From: Chondrilla cf. caribensis
Taxonomy: Eukaryota; Porifera; Demospongiae; Chondrillida; Chondrillidae
Reading direction: 5' to 3'
Assembly: GCA_964020155.1 (NCBI GenBank)
Contig: OZ026546.1
Span: 2,075,400-2,139,399 of the forward strand
DNA: 64,000 nucleotides
Position numbers and translations under genes: made by a program. Positions 34,922 through 45,335 of the stretch are shown here, piece by piece. Below the pieces are notes generated by a model. It searched no databases, was not told where the DNA came from, and worked only from the letters and a program-made list of their open reading frames with translations. Positions within the stretch are counted from its first letter, which is position 1; every line of letters starts with the position of its first letter.

Positions 34922-35953
34922 TCAGTGAACAAAAACTACATCATCTGCAAACAGGAGACAGGGTGAGGGAAAAAATGGAAGGTTGAATTTGAGAGAGTTG
35001 AGAAGCCTTGGCAGGTCGCTAATATACAGGGAGAACAGCAGAGGACTTAGGTTACATCCCTGTTTCACTCCTTTTTCGGTAGTAAAAAAGTTTGACATGC
35101 ATGTGCCCATGAGAGCCTACTACACATGAACGAGATTTGGAATAATATGATTTTAATAGTGAAAGAATTTGTGATTAAGATTCAGAGCTTCTAATTTTGA
35201 CCAAAGTAAGGGCAGAGATACTGAGTCAAAGGCCTTTCTGAAGTCGACAAAACAACAGTATAGCTTTTTCTTCAAGGAGCATTGCTTTTCAGCAACGGTA
35301 TGAAGAGCAAATATAGCATCTGAAGTTCTTTTACCTTTTTGAAATCCAAATTGTTCTTCTGGGAGTAGGTTTGAATTTTCTGCCCAGGTTGACATCCTGT
35401 CACGTATGATTGCAGTAAATAGTTTGCCTAAACAGCTAATGAGGGATATGCCTCTATAGTTAGAAGGGTCATTCCTGTTACCAGATTTGTAAATAGGTTT
35501 TATAATAGACTCAGCCCATGTAGAGGGATATTCACCAGAGCGTAAGATTGCATTGAAGATTACTTGTAGTGTATCTAGCCAAGAAGGGGGGAGTGACTTC
35601 AAAACTTCATTTGTAAGGAGATCGGTACCGGGTGCTTTACCACATTTCAATTTTGATATGGCTAACCCTATTTCATCAGTAGAAATGTCGGGTTCTTGGT
35701 TCATGGGAGAATTTGTACTTGGATCATTGATGGTATGTGTTGAGCTGGAGTCTGAATGCTGGCTAGGATTGCTGTCAATTTGAGGTGATGATGTGGCACT
35801 GTATAGTTTACGAAAGTATTGCTCCCATTCTGAACAGGAGATATTGTTGTCAACAGCTTTGGATACAGCACTAGTGTTAATAGCATTCCAAAATGATTTC
35901 GGGTTGGATTTAGCTTTCTTTAGAATCTCGGCATTCCATTTTCGTGAAGCCAT
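34922..35953 (-). pseudogene. LINE reverse transcriptase, frame-broken
   Basis: 35953-35153 encodes the fingers and first palm block: KPIYKSGNRNDPSNYRGISL, EEQFGFQKGKRTSDAIF, and CCFVDFRKAFDSV with the first Asp. 35110-34922 in another frame has GVKQGCNLSPLLFSLYISDL and the catalytic FADDVVF. The join is disrupted near 35110-35150. Later frames (34932-34328) hold thumb-like sequence with LDINSNKTKI. Confidence 0.8.
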
Positions 35954-36703
35954 GTATTTTTTGGTTCTTATAAGTCGCTTCCATGCAGCTTTGGTGTTGT
36001 GATATGCTTTCCGCAGATCTTGGTTTATAGGTTTTTTTCTCCATGAAGAGAGTTTGGATAGAACTTCCTTCTTTTTTTGTTTACATTCATTATCAAACCA
36101 TGTGTGCTAGGATAGAGTGCCTTTTTGGAAGAGAGAGCCTCAGATGAAGTCGGTACCTTAGCAAATCCAGAGGCTATGGCGTGTTGAATGATTTTATCTG
36201 TGAAGAATGTAACTGTCTCATCTATATCCAAAATTGATGATGGGTTAATTGGGAGCTCAGGTGGGCATCATTTTAGGATGTCAATACATTTATTGATATT
36301 TTCTCCGATCCATTTCAGCTTAGGGGGGTTTCGGATTAGGTGATTGGAGGTGGCTATATCTAGTCGTTTAAGTAGGTCTTTTGAGAGTTCATTAGCTAAA
36401 TAATGTGGAAACTGATTGGTGTGCTGAGGTTTACTTTCGCCAGTGGACAGGGTAAGTAAGATTGGGCAGTGGTCTGAAAAAACTTCAAGGTTATTGACAT
36501 GGAATGATTTGATTGCTGAGGTGAGGTATCCATTAATTAACTATGGCGTAGTCTATGCAGCTAGAGCCACTGGCAGTATGGCATGTACACTCACCAGCTA
36601 CATTGTCAGGTGGGAAAGTCCCGTTGCAGATTGATAAATCAAAACCTGTACACAAGGACATCAGTTCAGTGCCATAAGAATTAACTATCTGATCTTTGTA
36701 GGT

Positions 36704-37216
36704 TCACTTAAGGTGGGCTGTAAGATTAGACTGAAAGCCCCCAATTCTGGCATTCAAATCTCCTATCAGAATGACTGCTCCTAATTTATTGAAATGGCTT
36801 AACTCTCTCTGTAGGTCTGGCCAGGGAGGATCATTCAGGTAGTATGAAGAGGAGGCATGTGGGGGGATGTATGTGGCGCATATATAAATGTCATTTTTGA
36901 TAATAGTAGCTGTTTGTTGTAGTTTAATCCAGACCCGATCAGTAGATACCTTAATACATTTGGTCATCTGGCTCAGATAATCTTTGATGTAAATCAGCAG
37001 GCCCCCAGAGTTACGTCTGGCATTTTTATGTTTACAAGGTCTGTAAAAATTGAGTGATTTATAGCCGATGAGATCAACAGTAAATGATATATTGGAACTA
37101 AGCCACGTTTCTGAGAGAATAATGATATCAGCATTAAGTTGTTGAAGATAAGGTTGGATTTCGACTAATTTGTCACAAGTTAGACCATTTATATTCCACT
37201 GACATATTGAAATCAC
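36704..37216 (-). pseudogene. LINE endonuclease domain
   Basis: 170 open codons with the AP-endonuclease landmarks ISICQWNING, LSETWL, SGGLLIYI and LIGDLNARIG. The remaining catalytic C-terminal blocks lie past a frame break toward 36025. This enzyme nicks target DNA for target-primed reverse transcription. Confidence 0.75.
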
Positions 37217-37276
37217 GTGTTGAATCGAGTGTGCGCTTGTGTTAAAACTACTAACAGGGCCGTTTTGGCGTGTGTC

Positions 37277-38045
37277 CTAGAAGGCTTCCAAGGAGTCCAG
37301 GGAGGCCACTACAGATCCATCGATAAAAAGGTTGCCTCTGGCAATGTACGACGACTTTCCCTCTCCTCTGGCTTTTCTCATTCTTTCAAGTAAGATTTTC
37401 TGATTTTGTTTTTGGAAGGGAGTTTGGTCGTCATTCATGAATATCTTTGAACCTTTGAGCAAACTACGTTTCTTCATGGCACTCACCTTGCTCTTGGAGT
37501 CGGAAAAGCGAACGAGGATTGAACGTGTACCCTGGTCTCTTTTCTTACCCAGTCTTCTCGCCTCAAAGAATAATCCAGGGGTGTTCAGCTTCTCAGAGAA
37601 AAGTTTTTGTATGGCATCGTATGTGCTGCAGGAGTCGTCTTCAGCAACGCCGACAACAATGACATTGTTCCTGCGTAAGGCTCTCTCATGCGATTCCAGG
37701 ATCCGCTGTTGAGCATGTAGGGTTTCACCCGTCTCTGAGGGAGCGGAGGTGATGGGATGCTGAAAGGTGTCCAACTTAGCGGAAAGATTGCTCACACTCT
37801 GTTTTAGGTCATCGAGGTCCTTGCGCATGTTGTCGAATTCTGCTGCAATTCTGGCGATGGACTCCGAGTCGTCTTGTCCACACGCGCTGGCAGATGACGA
37901 AGATGGAGCATCTGAAAATTTCTTCAGTATACACAAGGGGCAATAATATGGTGCGTCATCGTCCATAGCTCATAAGATCTCAGGCGAGAGTCCCACGCAC
38001 GAAGGGTGACACCAACGATTGCATTTGTTGCATTGTACAACTATA
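37277..38045 (-). pseudogene. LINE ORF1: PHD-like finger, coiled coil, RRM-like
   Basis: The upstream part reads CNKCNRWCHPSCVGLSPEIL, then a TGA at 37972-37970, then 229 codons starting MDDDAPYYCPLC. Together these make a PHD-type zinc finger split by the stop. A coiled-coil (MRKDLDDLKQSVSNLSAKL) follows, then RRNNVIVVGVAED, the start of an L1-type RRM fold. It would bind element RNA. The 5' end of the finger is missing. Confidence 0.6.
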
Positions 38046-38371
38046 TAACAAATATGTTTTTGGTGACTTGATGCATATGGTCACATGTTACATAGACCAT
38101 AATATACAACATTTACCATTACTTTACAACTATCAGGATTTTGAATGGAAATTGATTTTGAATTTCAATGGGCTACAATGGTCGATTCTTGCTATTATTT
38201 GGATTTCGTTTGGTTTTCTATCGCTAATATCATGACTTAAATGGAAATTGAAAATGACTGTTTTTCACTGTTTATGTTGTAGGGCAAGACTATGCTCAAG
38301 TGCAGTGTCTCTATAGCGCATAGATATAGTCATCCTAATAGTGGGCGAATTTTAATGAACGTAAGGAAAAT

Positions 38372-38536
38372 ATGGCCGACTCATCTTATACCAGTGACTG
38401 TGTCCTAGCGGAGGTACGTTAGCGTTATCTATGGTGACACAAACTAATTGAAGTGCTCAAGTTGACAAATATTTTCAGACAATTTTAAAATCCTTTAAAA
38501 AGTGTTATTTCTTTGAGGAGCTCCAGGATATTCAAG
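38372..38536 (+). CDS. Two possible 5' exons of a truncated gene
   Basis: 38372-38413 starts ATGGCCGAC and encodes MADSSYTSDCVLAE before gtacgt. After a short intron with a ttttcag acceptor, 38479-38536 continues TILKSFKKCYFFEELQDIQ before gtgagt. The reading phase fits. About 85 bp downstream a DNA transposon begins, and no continuation was found past 45337, so this may be a gene stub cut off by the insertion or a chance pattern. Confidence 0.3.
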
Positions 38537-39190
38537 GTGAGTCTTCGATGACAAATTCGTATAGGTCTAGTAGACATTAAGAATTGCTACTTGGTTAAAA
38601 GCAGTACATGTACAGTATCCCTATTAGAGTGAGACATCATTTATCCGACACCACCTATATTCGGACACCTAAATTTGGCTATTTCTTGAAAAAAACCCTG
38701 AAACCTACCGACTCCCAATAAACTTTGTTTAATAGGCCATTACACGTAGTAGCTCTCCATTCAGTAAGATCCTCCTAGCTTATCGTATCGCCCTGCTAGA
38801 GACGATCAAAAAAACGATGGAAAATAATCGATATTCGGACAGAGGGATTAGCTATCGGGCATACTTCATTACAGAGTGGAGAAGCGACGAAGAACCCGGA
38901 GAACATTAGAATTTAAAGCTCTGCATGTCTACTATAAGGTATGAATGTTCCAGGTGGATATGTATCACTTTCAGAAAATCCGAACAAGTTATCTAACCCT
39001 CTGTGAAAGACCAAAATTCGGATGAATTTATATTGCCAATAGAAATTTTTGTTGAGGAACTAGCAAGACGCCTTTCAAAATGACATCACAAGACGTCATT
39101 CATTATCCGTAATTCCGGAATTAAGTGTAGGCAAAAAATGTTGGCACGTATACGCCGTAGTACATCGTTTCGTATTCGTACCGGACTGAA

Positions 39191-39307
39191 ATGGATCGTG
39201 CTCGCGCTATATTGAATCTCGAAGTACCTACAACTGAAACAGAGTTTATTGAAGTGCTGAAGAACCTGAGGGTGACTTCGCTGAAACCTCTCCCAAGGAA
39301 ATATCGG
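39191..39307 (+). CDS. First exon of the SWIM-protein gene (transposon-borne)
   Basis: ATG at 39191, 39 codons (MDRARAILNLEVPTTETEF and on to PLPRKYR) ending at a gtaaat donor. The LINE insertion begins within a few bases of this donor, so the next exon is displaced to about 44040. The link to the SWIM fragment rests on strand, order and position inside the same inverted ends. Confidence 0.4.
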
Positions 39308-39736
39308 TAAATATATTCAATTCAATTCAGTTCAAAAATGCTTTACATATGCAGTCATTTATACAGAGATTTAGGGCATGGAAAATGGGGTACTCTAGCA
39401 AATCGTGACTGAAGGACTGGACTCAACTTGTGAGTCAGCCTATATGTTACAACAGACAGGAGGGGAATGAATGAGAAAGAATGAGATTGATGTTGTGATA
39501 CAGTAAAAGATTAAAACTGCATAGATCAAGACTCAAAACAAATACAGACAGCATGGAAATAAAAAAGTGTATGTAGAACAAATGGAATTATATGAAATGT
39601 ATACGATTAAATTGTGGATAAGCCTTAAGCTTACAATGGAAAAACAGTCTGAAATCCAAAGTGTATGTTGTGGGCACAATAATATTGTACAAAGATTTGA
39701 TGAATTATAGTTGAACAGGTGACAAAATTACTCAAA

Positions 39737-41231
39737 TTAAGGTGGGATTAAACGGCACTGTGGACATGGACAAATATAGTGGTAGGTGCAAGCATTGTTT
39801 GATTTGAAGTTTTGGGTGAATTCCGACCAATTCGTTTCAATGATTTGGCATTTGATTGTGGTGAAAGGTTGCTCAATATTGATTGGTTGGAGTGCATTCC
39901 ATAGTCTCACCACACAATTGAAGAAGGAGTGCCGGGTAATTGATGTACGTGCATAGTTATATCTGAGCATTTGGTTGTTCCTTCTTGTTGACGAGGTGAC
40001 GAAATTGATGTGGTCATGAATGTTAATATTGTCTGGTTGATTTTGTAGGCATTTAATTAAATATAGTACATCTTGTAAATTCATATTGATACATAAGCGG
40101 GAGAAGGTGCAGTTGCAGAAGTCTTGATTTGTAATCGGAAATGTAATCATTTGTGATAAATTTAGTGGCCCTGCGTTGTACATTCTCAAGTGTGATGATG
40201 ACTTTGATTTGATAAGGCCTCCATAATTGGGAGCAGTATGTAAGTTTGGATCGGACGAGTGTTAAATATAATTGTTTCTTGATCAATATGGGTGCTGTTT
40301 GTAATTTTAAGGATCTGTGAATCATGTAGAGTGATTGGTAAGCTTTGGAGCATATGGATTTATAGTGGCTCTGAAATGACAAAGGATTGCTGATATGTAT
40401 GCCCAGATCACATATTTTTTGTTCCATAGTAATGATTTGGTTGTTGAGTGAGTATTGAGTAGTAGTGTTGTCAGATTGTTTAGTTGTACATGTGAATCGA
40501 AGAAATTTGCATTTATCTAGATTTAGGTTGAGTTCCCATTGGGTACACCATTCTGATACAGCGTGAAGGTCAAGTTGTAGATGTGTCTCACTTGATCCGA
40601 TTACGTCTAGCATGAGCTTAGTGTCGTCAGCGAATAATGATATAGATGAATGCGATACAGTAATAGCTAGATCATTTATGTACACAAAAAAGAGTAAGGG
40701 ACCCAATACACTTCCTTGGGGAACTCCAGAAAGCACAGGCAGGAGTGAAGAGTGAATATTGTTTACTTGTACAAAATGCCGTCTTCCTTCAAGGTAGTTC
40801 TTAAACCAGAGCCAGAGGTGGCCAGTAATGCCAAATCGCCAGAGTTTATAGAGTAGTTTTGCATGGGGTAGAGTATCAAATGCTTTTGCAAAGTCGAGGT
40901 AAATAGCATCTGATTCGGTAATGTGAGCCTTGTCGAGTGATTCCAAAACATTTGAATATGAAATGAGGAGGTTCATCAGGCAGGAGCGGTTTGTAAGAAA
41001 GCCGTATTGATAAGGTGATAGTAATGGGCGAATGAAGTCTATAATTTTACGATAGATAATGGATTCCAATATTGTCGATAGGGTGCAGAGTAGCGAGATG
41101 GGTCGATAATTAGATATTATAGAACGATCACCTTTTTTGTGGATGGGTATGATTTTCTGTACTTTCCTTTGTGATGGGATAGACGCCGTGTCGATACACT
41201 GTTGATATAAGCTGGTGAGGGGTATCAGCAA
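39737..41231 (-). pseudogene. LINE reverse transcriptase, CR1/L2 type
   Basis: 41231-40053 is 392 open codons: KVQKIIPIHKKGDRSIISNY, YGFLTNRSC, IYLDFAKAFDTLPH (first Asp), VLSGVPQGSVLGPLLFFVYI and SLFADDTKL (catalytic DD). A frameshift near 40060-40190 moves the C-terminal part (YLIKCLQNQPDNINIHDHI and FFNCVVRLWNAL) into the frame 40189-39737. The main catalytic frame itself is uninterrupted. 41800-41339 upstream is the endonuclease-RT linker. Confidence 0.85.
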
Positions 41232-41981
41232 ACATTATGAACATAATTCAATCATTCGTGGACTGATATCGTCACATTCATATGCTTTGGTGGGATCGAG
41301 TGAGGCAATAGCTGTACTAACATCATTGATGTCAATAGTTATGTGTGTAATTGTTTAGTAGGTGTGGGAAGTTGATCCGTAGGAGGTAGTTTGTAATCCC
41401 TGACGGTAAAGGTTGAATGAAAGAATGCATTGAATGATTCTGCAGTATCTATTGATGTAAGTATGGGTGTGGTAGAATTTGAGTCAAAAATGCATGTTGG
41501 GATTGTAGTGTTAGATGACAGATGATGAAGGTAAGAGTAGAGTTTTTTAGTGTTACCAGCAGATACAAGGCTCAATTCGTATTCTTGTTTGGTCGAGTAC
41601 ATTAGCTGCTGAAGCTTGTACTCTGCTTCCTTCAGTTTGATTTGCCTGTTGGTGGATGGTTTTTTCTTGGTAAGACGTCTTAATGTGTGCACACAATTTA
41701 GATCGTGCTTTATTTTAGAATTAAACCATCTAGGTGAGGAGGAATTAGTGGTGATTGCTGGGACAAATTTAGATCTTAGTTGCAGTATGAAGTTTGACAA
41801 GTGATACCAGGCTGTGTTAGTGTTATCGTGTGGTAATACGAGGTTGGTGGTCTGTTGGTATTCCTGTAACTTTACCAGGTCGACATTTTGGTAGAGCCAT
41901 ACAGTTTTCTAGGTTGTACGTTGGGGGACAGTGTGGGTTTGTAGGGTGACAGCAAGAATGTAATGGTCAGATTTGATAAAA

Positions 41982-42769
41982 TCAGGAGGGGGTAATGGAG
42001 ACATTGAATACAAGTTGAGGGTGAGTATAGGCAATTACGTCGAGTGTGTTTCCGCCAATATGAGTGGGTTCGTTTATCAGTTGGACTAGGTTAAGTTTGA
42101 AGAAGCAGTCACAAATGGCATCTCCAGTAAATGAATTCCCAGATAGTGAAGTCCAGTCAATTTCAGGATGATTTAGGTCGCCTGTTATGATCAAGGTGTT
42201 CTTTGAATTGGTAAAGTTGTGGATATGCTGGGTGAATGAGGTAGTTGTTGATTGATGGCTGTTTGGTGGAATGTATGCACTGTCAAGGACTATATGTTTG
42301 CCATATGTGTTTGAGTTGTGTCATAGGTTATTAAGTATATCCGTTATTTATGTATCAGTCTTTTGATTTCCTGTATTCGAAAGTTTAATAATTCTGAAGA
42401 GATTTGTTGAAGAAAGTGAGACGATTTTCGGCGACCCGTTACAACACAAATCAAGGTGACAGGATTAGGCAATAATATTTCGACAACAATTAATTCTATG
42501 TCATGTACTGTGTATACTAGTCTGGAGGGTAGATTATTTGATATTGCAATTAAGACGTCTCCACCAATAGAATGACGATCACGTCGATATAATATTATTT
42601 CATAGTTGCTGGGTAGGATTTCATTATTATTGATAGTAGGGAGTAGCCACGTTTCGGTGAGACATAGGATGTGAATAGACTTTGTGAAGGTAAAGGATTG
42701 GATGAATGTTAATTTGTTTTTGATACTACGTGCATTCCAAGTAATCATTTTTATATCAAAAGATTTCAT
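41982..42769 (-). pseudogene. LINE endonuclease
   Basis: 42769-42344 has MITWNARSIKNK, CLTETWL and GGDVLIAI. 42194-41982 in a second frame has IITGDLNHPEIDW and NTLDVIAYT. The two halves are separated by frame damage near 42200-42340. Exonuclease-endonuclease-phosphatase fold, used to nick the target. Confidence 0.75.
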
Positions 42770-42990
42770 AGATTTGTTTAATCTGGTACATGTGGGTAAA
42801 TGATTAGCGGCTGGATTGCAGACATTGGTTAGTCACTGTGAAGTGACTTGAGGGTTCAGTTGCACTTCTTGATCAGATAGCGAAGGTGATTGATTGGATG
42901 GTAGTGGTTGGTTAGCACAGGGAGGGGTCTGCACAATTTCACCATATGGATCACAAAGTCAGGCTGACATTTGTCATTGATGACTGTCAC

Positions 42991-43895
42991 TTAGGCATGG
43001 ACTTGACCACTTACTAAGAACTTATTTCTCAGGATACGAATGTGCTTGGGTGGAGTCTTGTTATTAATAAGCCTACATCTTTCTTTCAATAGCATGGTTT
43101 CAATTAGTCTTTCAAGCTTGCTCATGTGTGGTTTGATTGTGAGGTTGGTTGAAGCCAGCTTAGATCGATTGGCAAGGATTATGGATACCTGGTAAGAGTT
43201 GTTGAATGAGACAAGTAAAGGTCGGGGTTTAGAGTTGGTCGGAATGTATTTTCCCAATCTAGTGCAATCGCGAATAGAGTGCTCCGATATAGAATGACTA
43301 AGAGGCTGCAAAGCGTTTATGGCTGCTTTAAAGTCGTTAGAAACTCGGGTCATCATACGTGTACCTTTTTTGCTTTTTGCGATACCATAAATTACAATAT
43401 TGAGCTTTCTTTCTTGATTCTGGCGCGTGTCATTAGATGAATCTGAAATTGACATTGCGGGGGGATCAGTCGACGCTTCAGATTTGGATTCGTTCTGTTT
43501 AGCATTATCTGTACGTATGGTTTTTGGTGTTAAGTTGTCGACAACTGAAGGCGAAGGAGATTTGATTCTAGCTTTTGGAGAGTAGACTTCAATGCGATAA
43601 TTTCTTCTTTATTTTTAGCGGAGCAACAACTCGGACAAAAAAAGGGGCTTCGGTTTCGCTAATGGTCTTAAATTTTGACAGAAATAGGCCGGCACAGCGT
43701 CGGTGAATCCATCCGTTGCATAGGCCGTTGCAGAACACCGAGTTATCACCCTCTGCTTCGTTAGGCTCTTAATTACCTCTTCACAAATCTTACAGTAGTA
43801 TACTACGGGCTTGATGTACTCTGCGGAGACCTTCTGGTAGTGGGCTTGCGGATGGTTTTACGACCTTTGGATTTCCCACCTCTTTATCAGCCATT
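42991..43895 (-). pseudogene. LINE ORF1 with PHD finger
   Basis: A start at 43895 (MADKEVGNPK) leads into a PHD-type finger spread over two frames: YYCKICEE, then CNGLCNGWIHRRCAGL and FFCPSC. 43455-42991 continues with MSISDSSNDTRQNQERKLNI and an RRM-like NIVIYGIAKSKKGTR and ISEHSIRDCTRLGKY. At least two frameshifts. Probable RNA-binding protein of the LINE. Confidence 0.6.
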
Positions 43896-44039
43896 TTGTT
43901 TCCGGACTGATGTCTCATTTTCATCTTCATATCGGGAAGCAAAGCCGAATTGATCGGACGGATAGTCACTTATTGGGAACGCTTTTTTACTATACACAGC
44001 GAAAGCGAAGAAGAAGCAGTGGACACGCATTCTAGCTCA

Positions 44040-44395
44040 AAGTAGCAGAGCTTGGAAGATATTCGTTCGTGGGGAAAGGTTCTCGATTGCCTTGCAGATT
44101 TTAATTTGGTACATATTTACAACTATCTCGTATATAGCAGGGATAAAACATTCAACAAGGAGAGCATGAAAGCTTTTAAATCCCTGAAAGCTTACAAGTA
44201 CTTCAGTGAGGGCCTGATACAAAACGTTTGGATCCACCAGAATGATGACACACCATCAATAGTGATACGAGCACACTGCTTTTCGTCCTTGAAATCAAAA
44301 GCAACGTACACAGTTTATACAACCCTCAAGGCAACTGGTGATGTTGTGTCCGCTGAGTGCAAATTTGTAGCAGGTAAAGGAGGGGTATGCAGTCA
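44040..44395 (+). pseudogene. SWIM zinc-finger protein fragment, 3' truncated
   Basis: Open frame with LDCLADFNLVHIYNYLVYS, FKSLKAYKYFSEGLIQNVW and, near the end, AECKFVAGKGGVCSH. The last block resembles a SWIM finger (CxC..CxH), but the second Cys is Phe here. This family in marine invertebrates is often followed by a YqaJ-type nuclease; here the similarity stops at about 44395, where sequence from an opposite-strand transposase begins. Non-functional as it stands. Confidence 0.55.
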
Positions 44396-45169
44396 CATGA
44401 GCCGAAGACACATTAGAACAGACAAATTCTCTTCTCCATATGTCATCTTCTTTTTTCTGCCTGATTCTGATGTGTCACTCGTTGCTACCTTTGGTTGAAT
44501 GCATTCCAGGAGAGCACTAAACAAGTTGTAGGATGGGAGACCCGTATAAAACTTTGTTCTCTCATCATTGTCAATAATAGAATTGAACATAGGCCTTTTA
44601 GATGTAAAACCAAAAATTTCTTAATCTAGTGTGGCGACTTTCAGTTGAAGTTGTTGGTTTGATCGTGTATCTATGGTTTGATATAAGTAGCAGACTGGTT
44701 TCCGAAGGGAGAAGTAAAGAAAGATCCGTTTGAACAAAGGCTTCTTTGAATTCTGTTCGGTGAAATAAGTACTTGGTCCGGAAAAGAAAATGTTAGTAGA
44801 ACTTCAGCAGCCTCTCCGATCTCTTCCAGTTCGTCGCGCTTCTGAGCAAGTTCTTGGCGCACCAGGGCTCTTTTGGCCTGTCTTTCTTCTCGATCTTCAT
44901 TAACCTTGACGACATTAACTCTCCTCTTTCAGTCTTTGAAGATTGTTGGTACGTAGTCAACATCTTCGGGACTCTTGGAAGGTTTTCCGTGAACAAAATG
45001 CTGTCCGTAGATACGATCGCTTTTTTTCGGCTGCCAATCGTCTCTCGATATGGCTGTGAGCCAACGTTCTTTCGATGTTAGCGGGAATAACGTAAAATCC
45101 TATCCCAGACCTAATGTCAAAGCAGTTCGTACAATTTACGGCGCAACAACTTACTAGCATGGCGTGCAA
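44393..45169 (-). pseudogene. THAP-type transposase fragment
   Basis: From 45169 leftward: a THAP zinc finger start (MLVSCCAVNC..GFYVIP), which after a frameshift near 45065 continues with ERWLTAISRDDWQPKKSDRI and YVPTIFK. The third zinc ligand position reads Tyr instead of Cys. Then a charged coiled-coil stretch (ELAQKRDELEEIGEAAE, 44850-44790), and 44590-44393 with FYTGLPSYNLF and TYGEENLSVLMCLRL, as in the helix-turn-helix before DDE_4 transposases. The catalytic DDE domain is absent, cut at the SWIM junction. Confidence 0.6.
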
Positions 45170-45335
45170 TCTTTATTCCGAGTCTAATTTGGTATACACG
45201 TATGAACATTTTTGCCAACATTTGAAAAGCGCACACATTAACCGCGAACGTGACGTCATTTTGAAAGGGGTCTTTAGCCAATTTTAGGTGTCTGAATATA
45301 GGCGGCCGTGTCTGATAATTGATGCTTTACTCTAG

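Larger units (their letters stand above)
33594..38045 (-). mobile_element. Decayed, 5'-truncated LINE (non-LTR retrotransposon)
   Basis: About 4.45 kb on the minus strand, in order: PHD-like finger and coiled-coil ORF1 (38045-37277), apurinic-type endonuclease (37216-36704), reverse transcriptase (35953-34922) and a C-terminal region with a C-x2-C..H..C finger (34331-33717). Frames are broken in many places. The clade is uncertain; the RT box GVKQGCNLSPLLFSLYISDL and the C-terminal finger are unlike the CR1/L2-type copy at 39312. Confidence 0.8.
39312..43930 (-). mobile_element. CR1/L2-like LINE, near full length, frame-broken
   Basis: About 4.6 kb on the minus strand: PHD finger and ORF1 (43895-42991), endonuclease (42769-41982), linker (41800-41339), reverse transcriptase and C-terminal region (41231-39737). 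Its 3' end has a gaattgaattgaat repeat at about 39312-39328, as is common for CR1-type elements. It sits inside the ISL2EU-like transposon just after the 39191-39307 exon. Confidence 0.8.
38624..45335. mobile_element. ISL2EU-like DNA transposon, split by a LINE
   Basis: Inverted ends of about 55 bp: left TTAGAGTGAGACATCA and, from the right on the other strand, CTAGAGTAAAGCATCA, then a matching CCTATATTCGGACACCTAAA-type block in both. TA flanks both ends. Inside are a THAP/helix-turn-helix transposase fragment (45169-44393, -) and a SWIM-protein fragment (39191-39307 and 44040-44395, +). From memory, ISL2EU elements pair an IS5-like transposase with a YqaJ-type nuclease protein and make 2-bp duplications, which fits. 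The DDE core and the nuclease part are missing, and a CR1/L2-like LINE sits in the middle. Confidence 0.6.
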
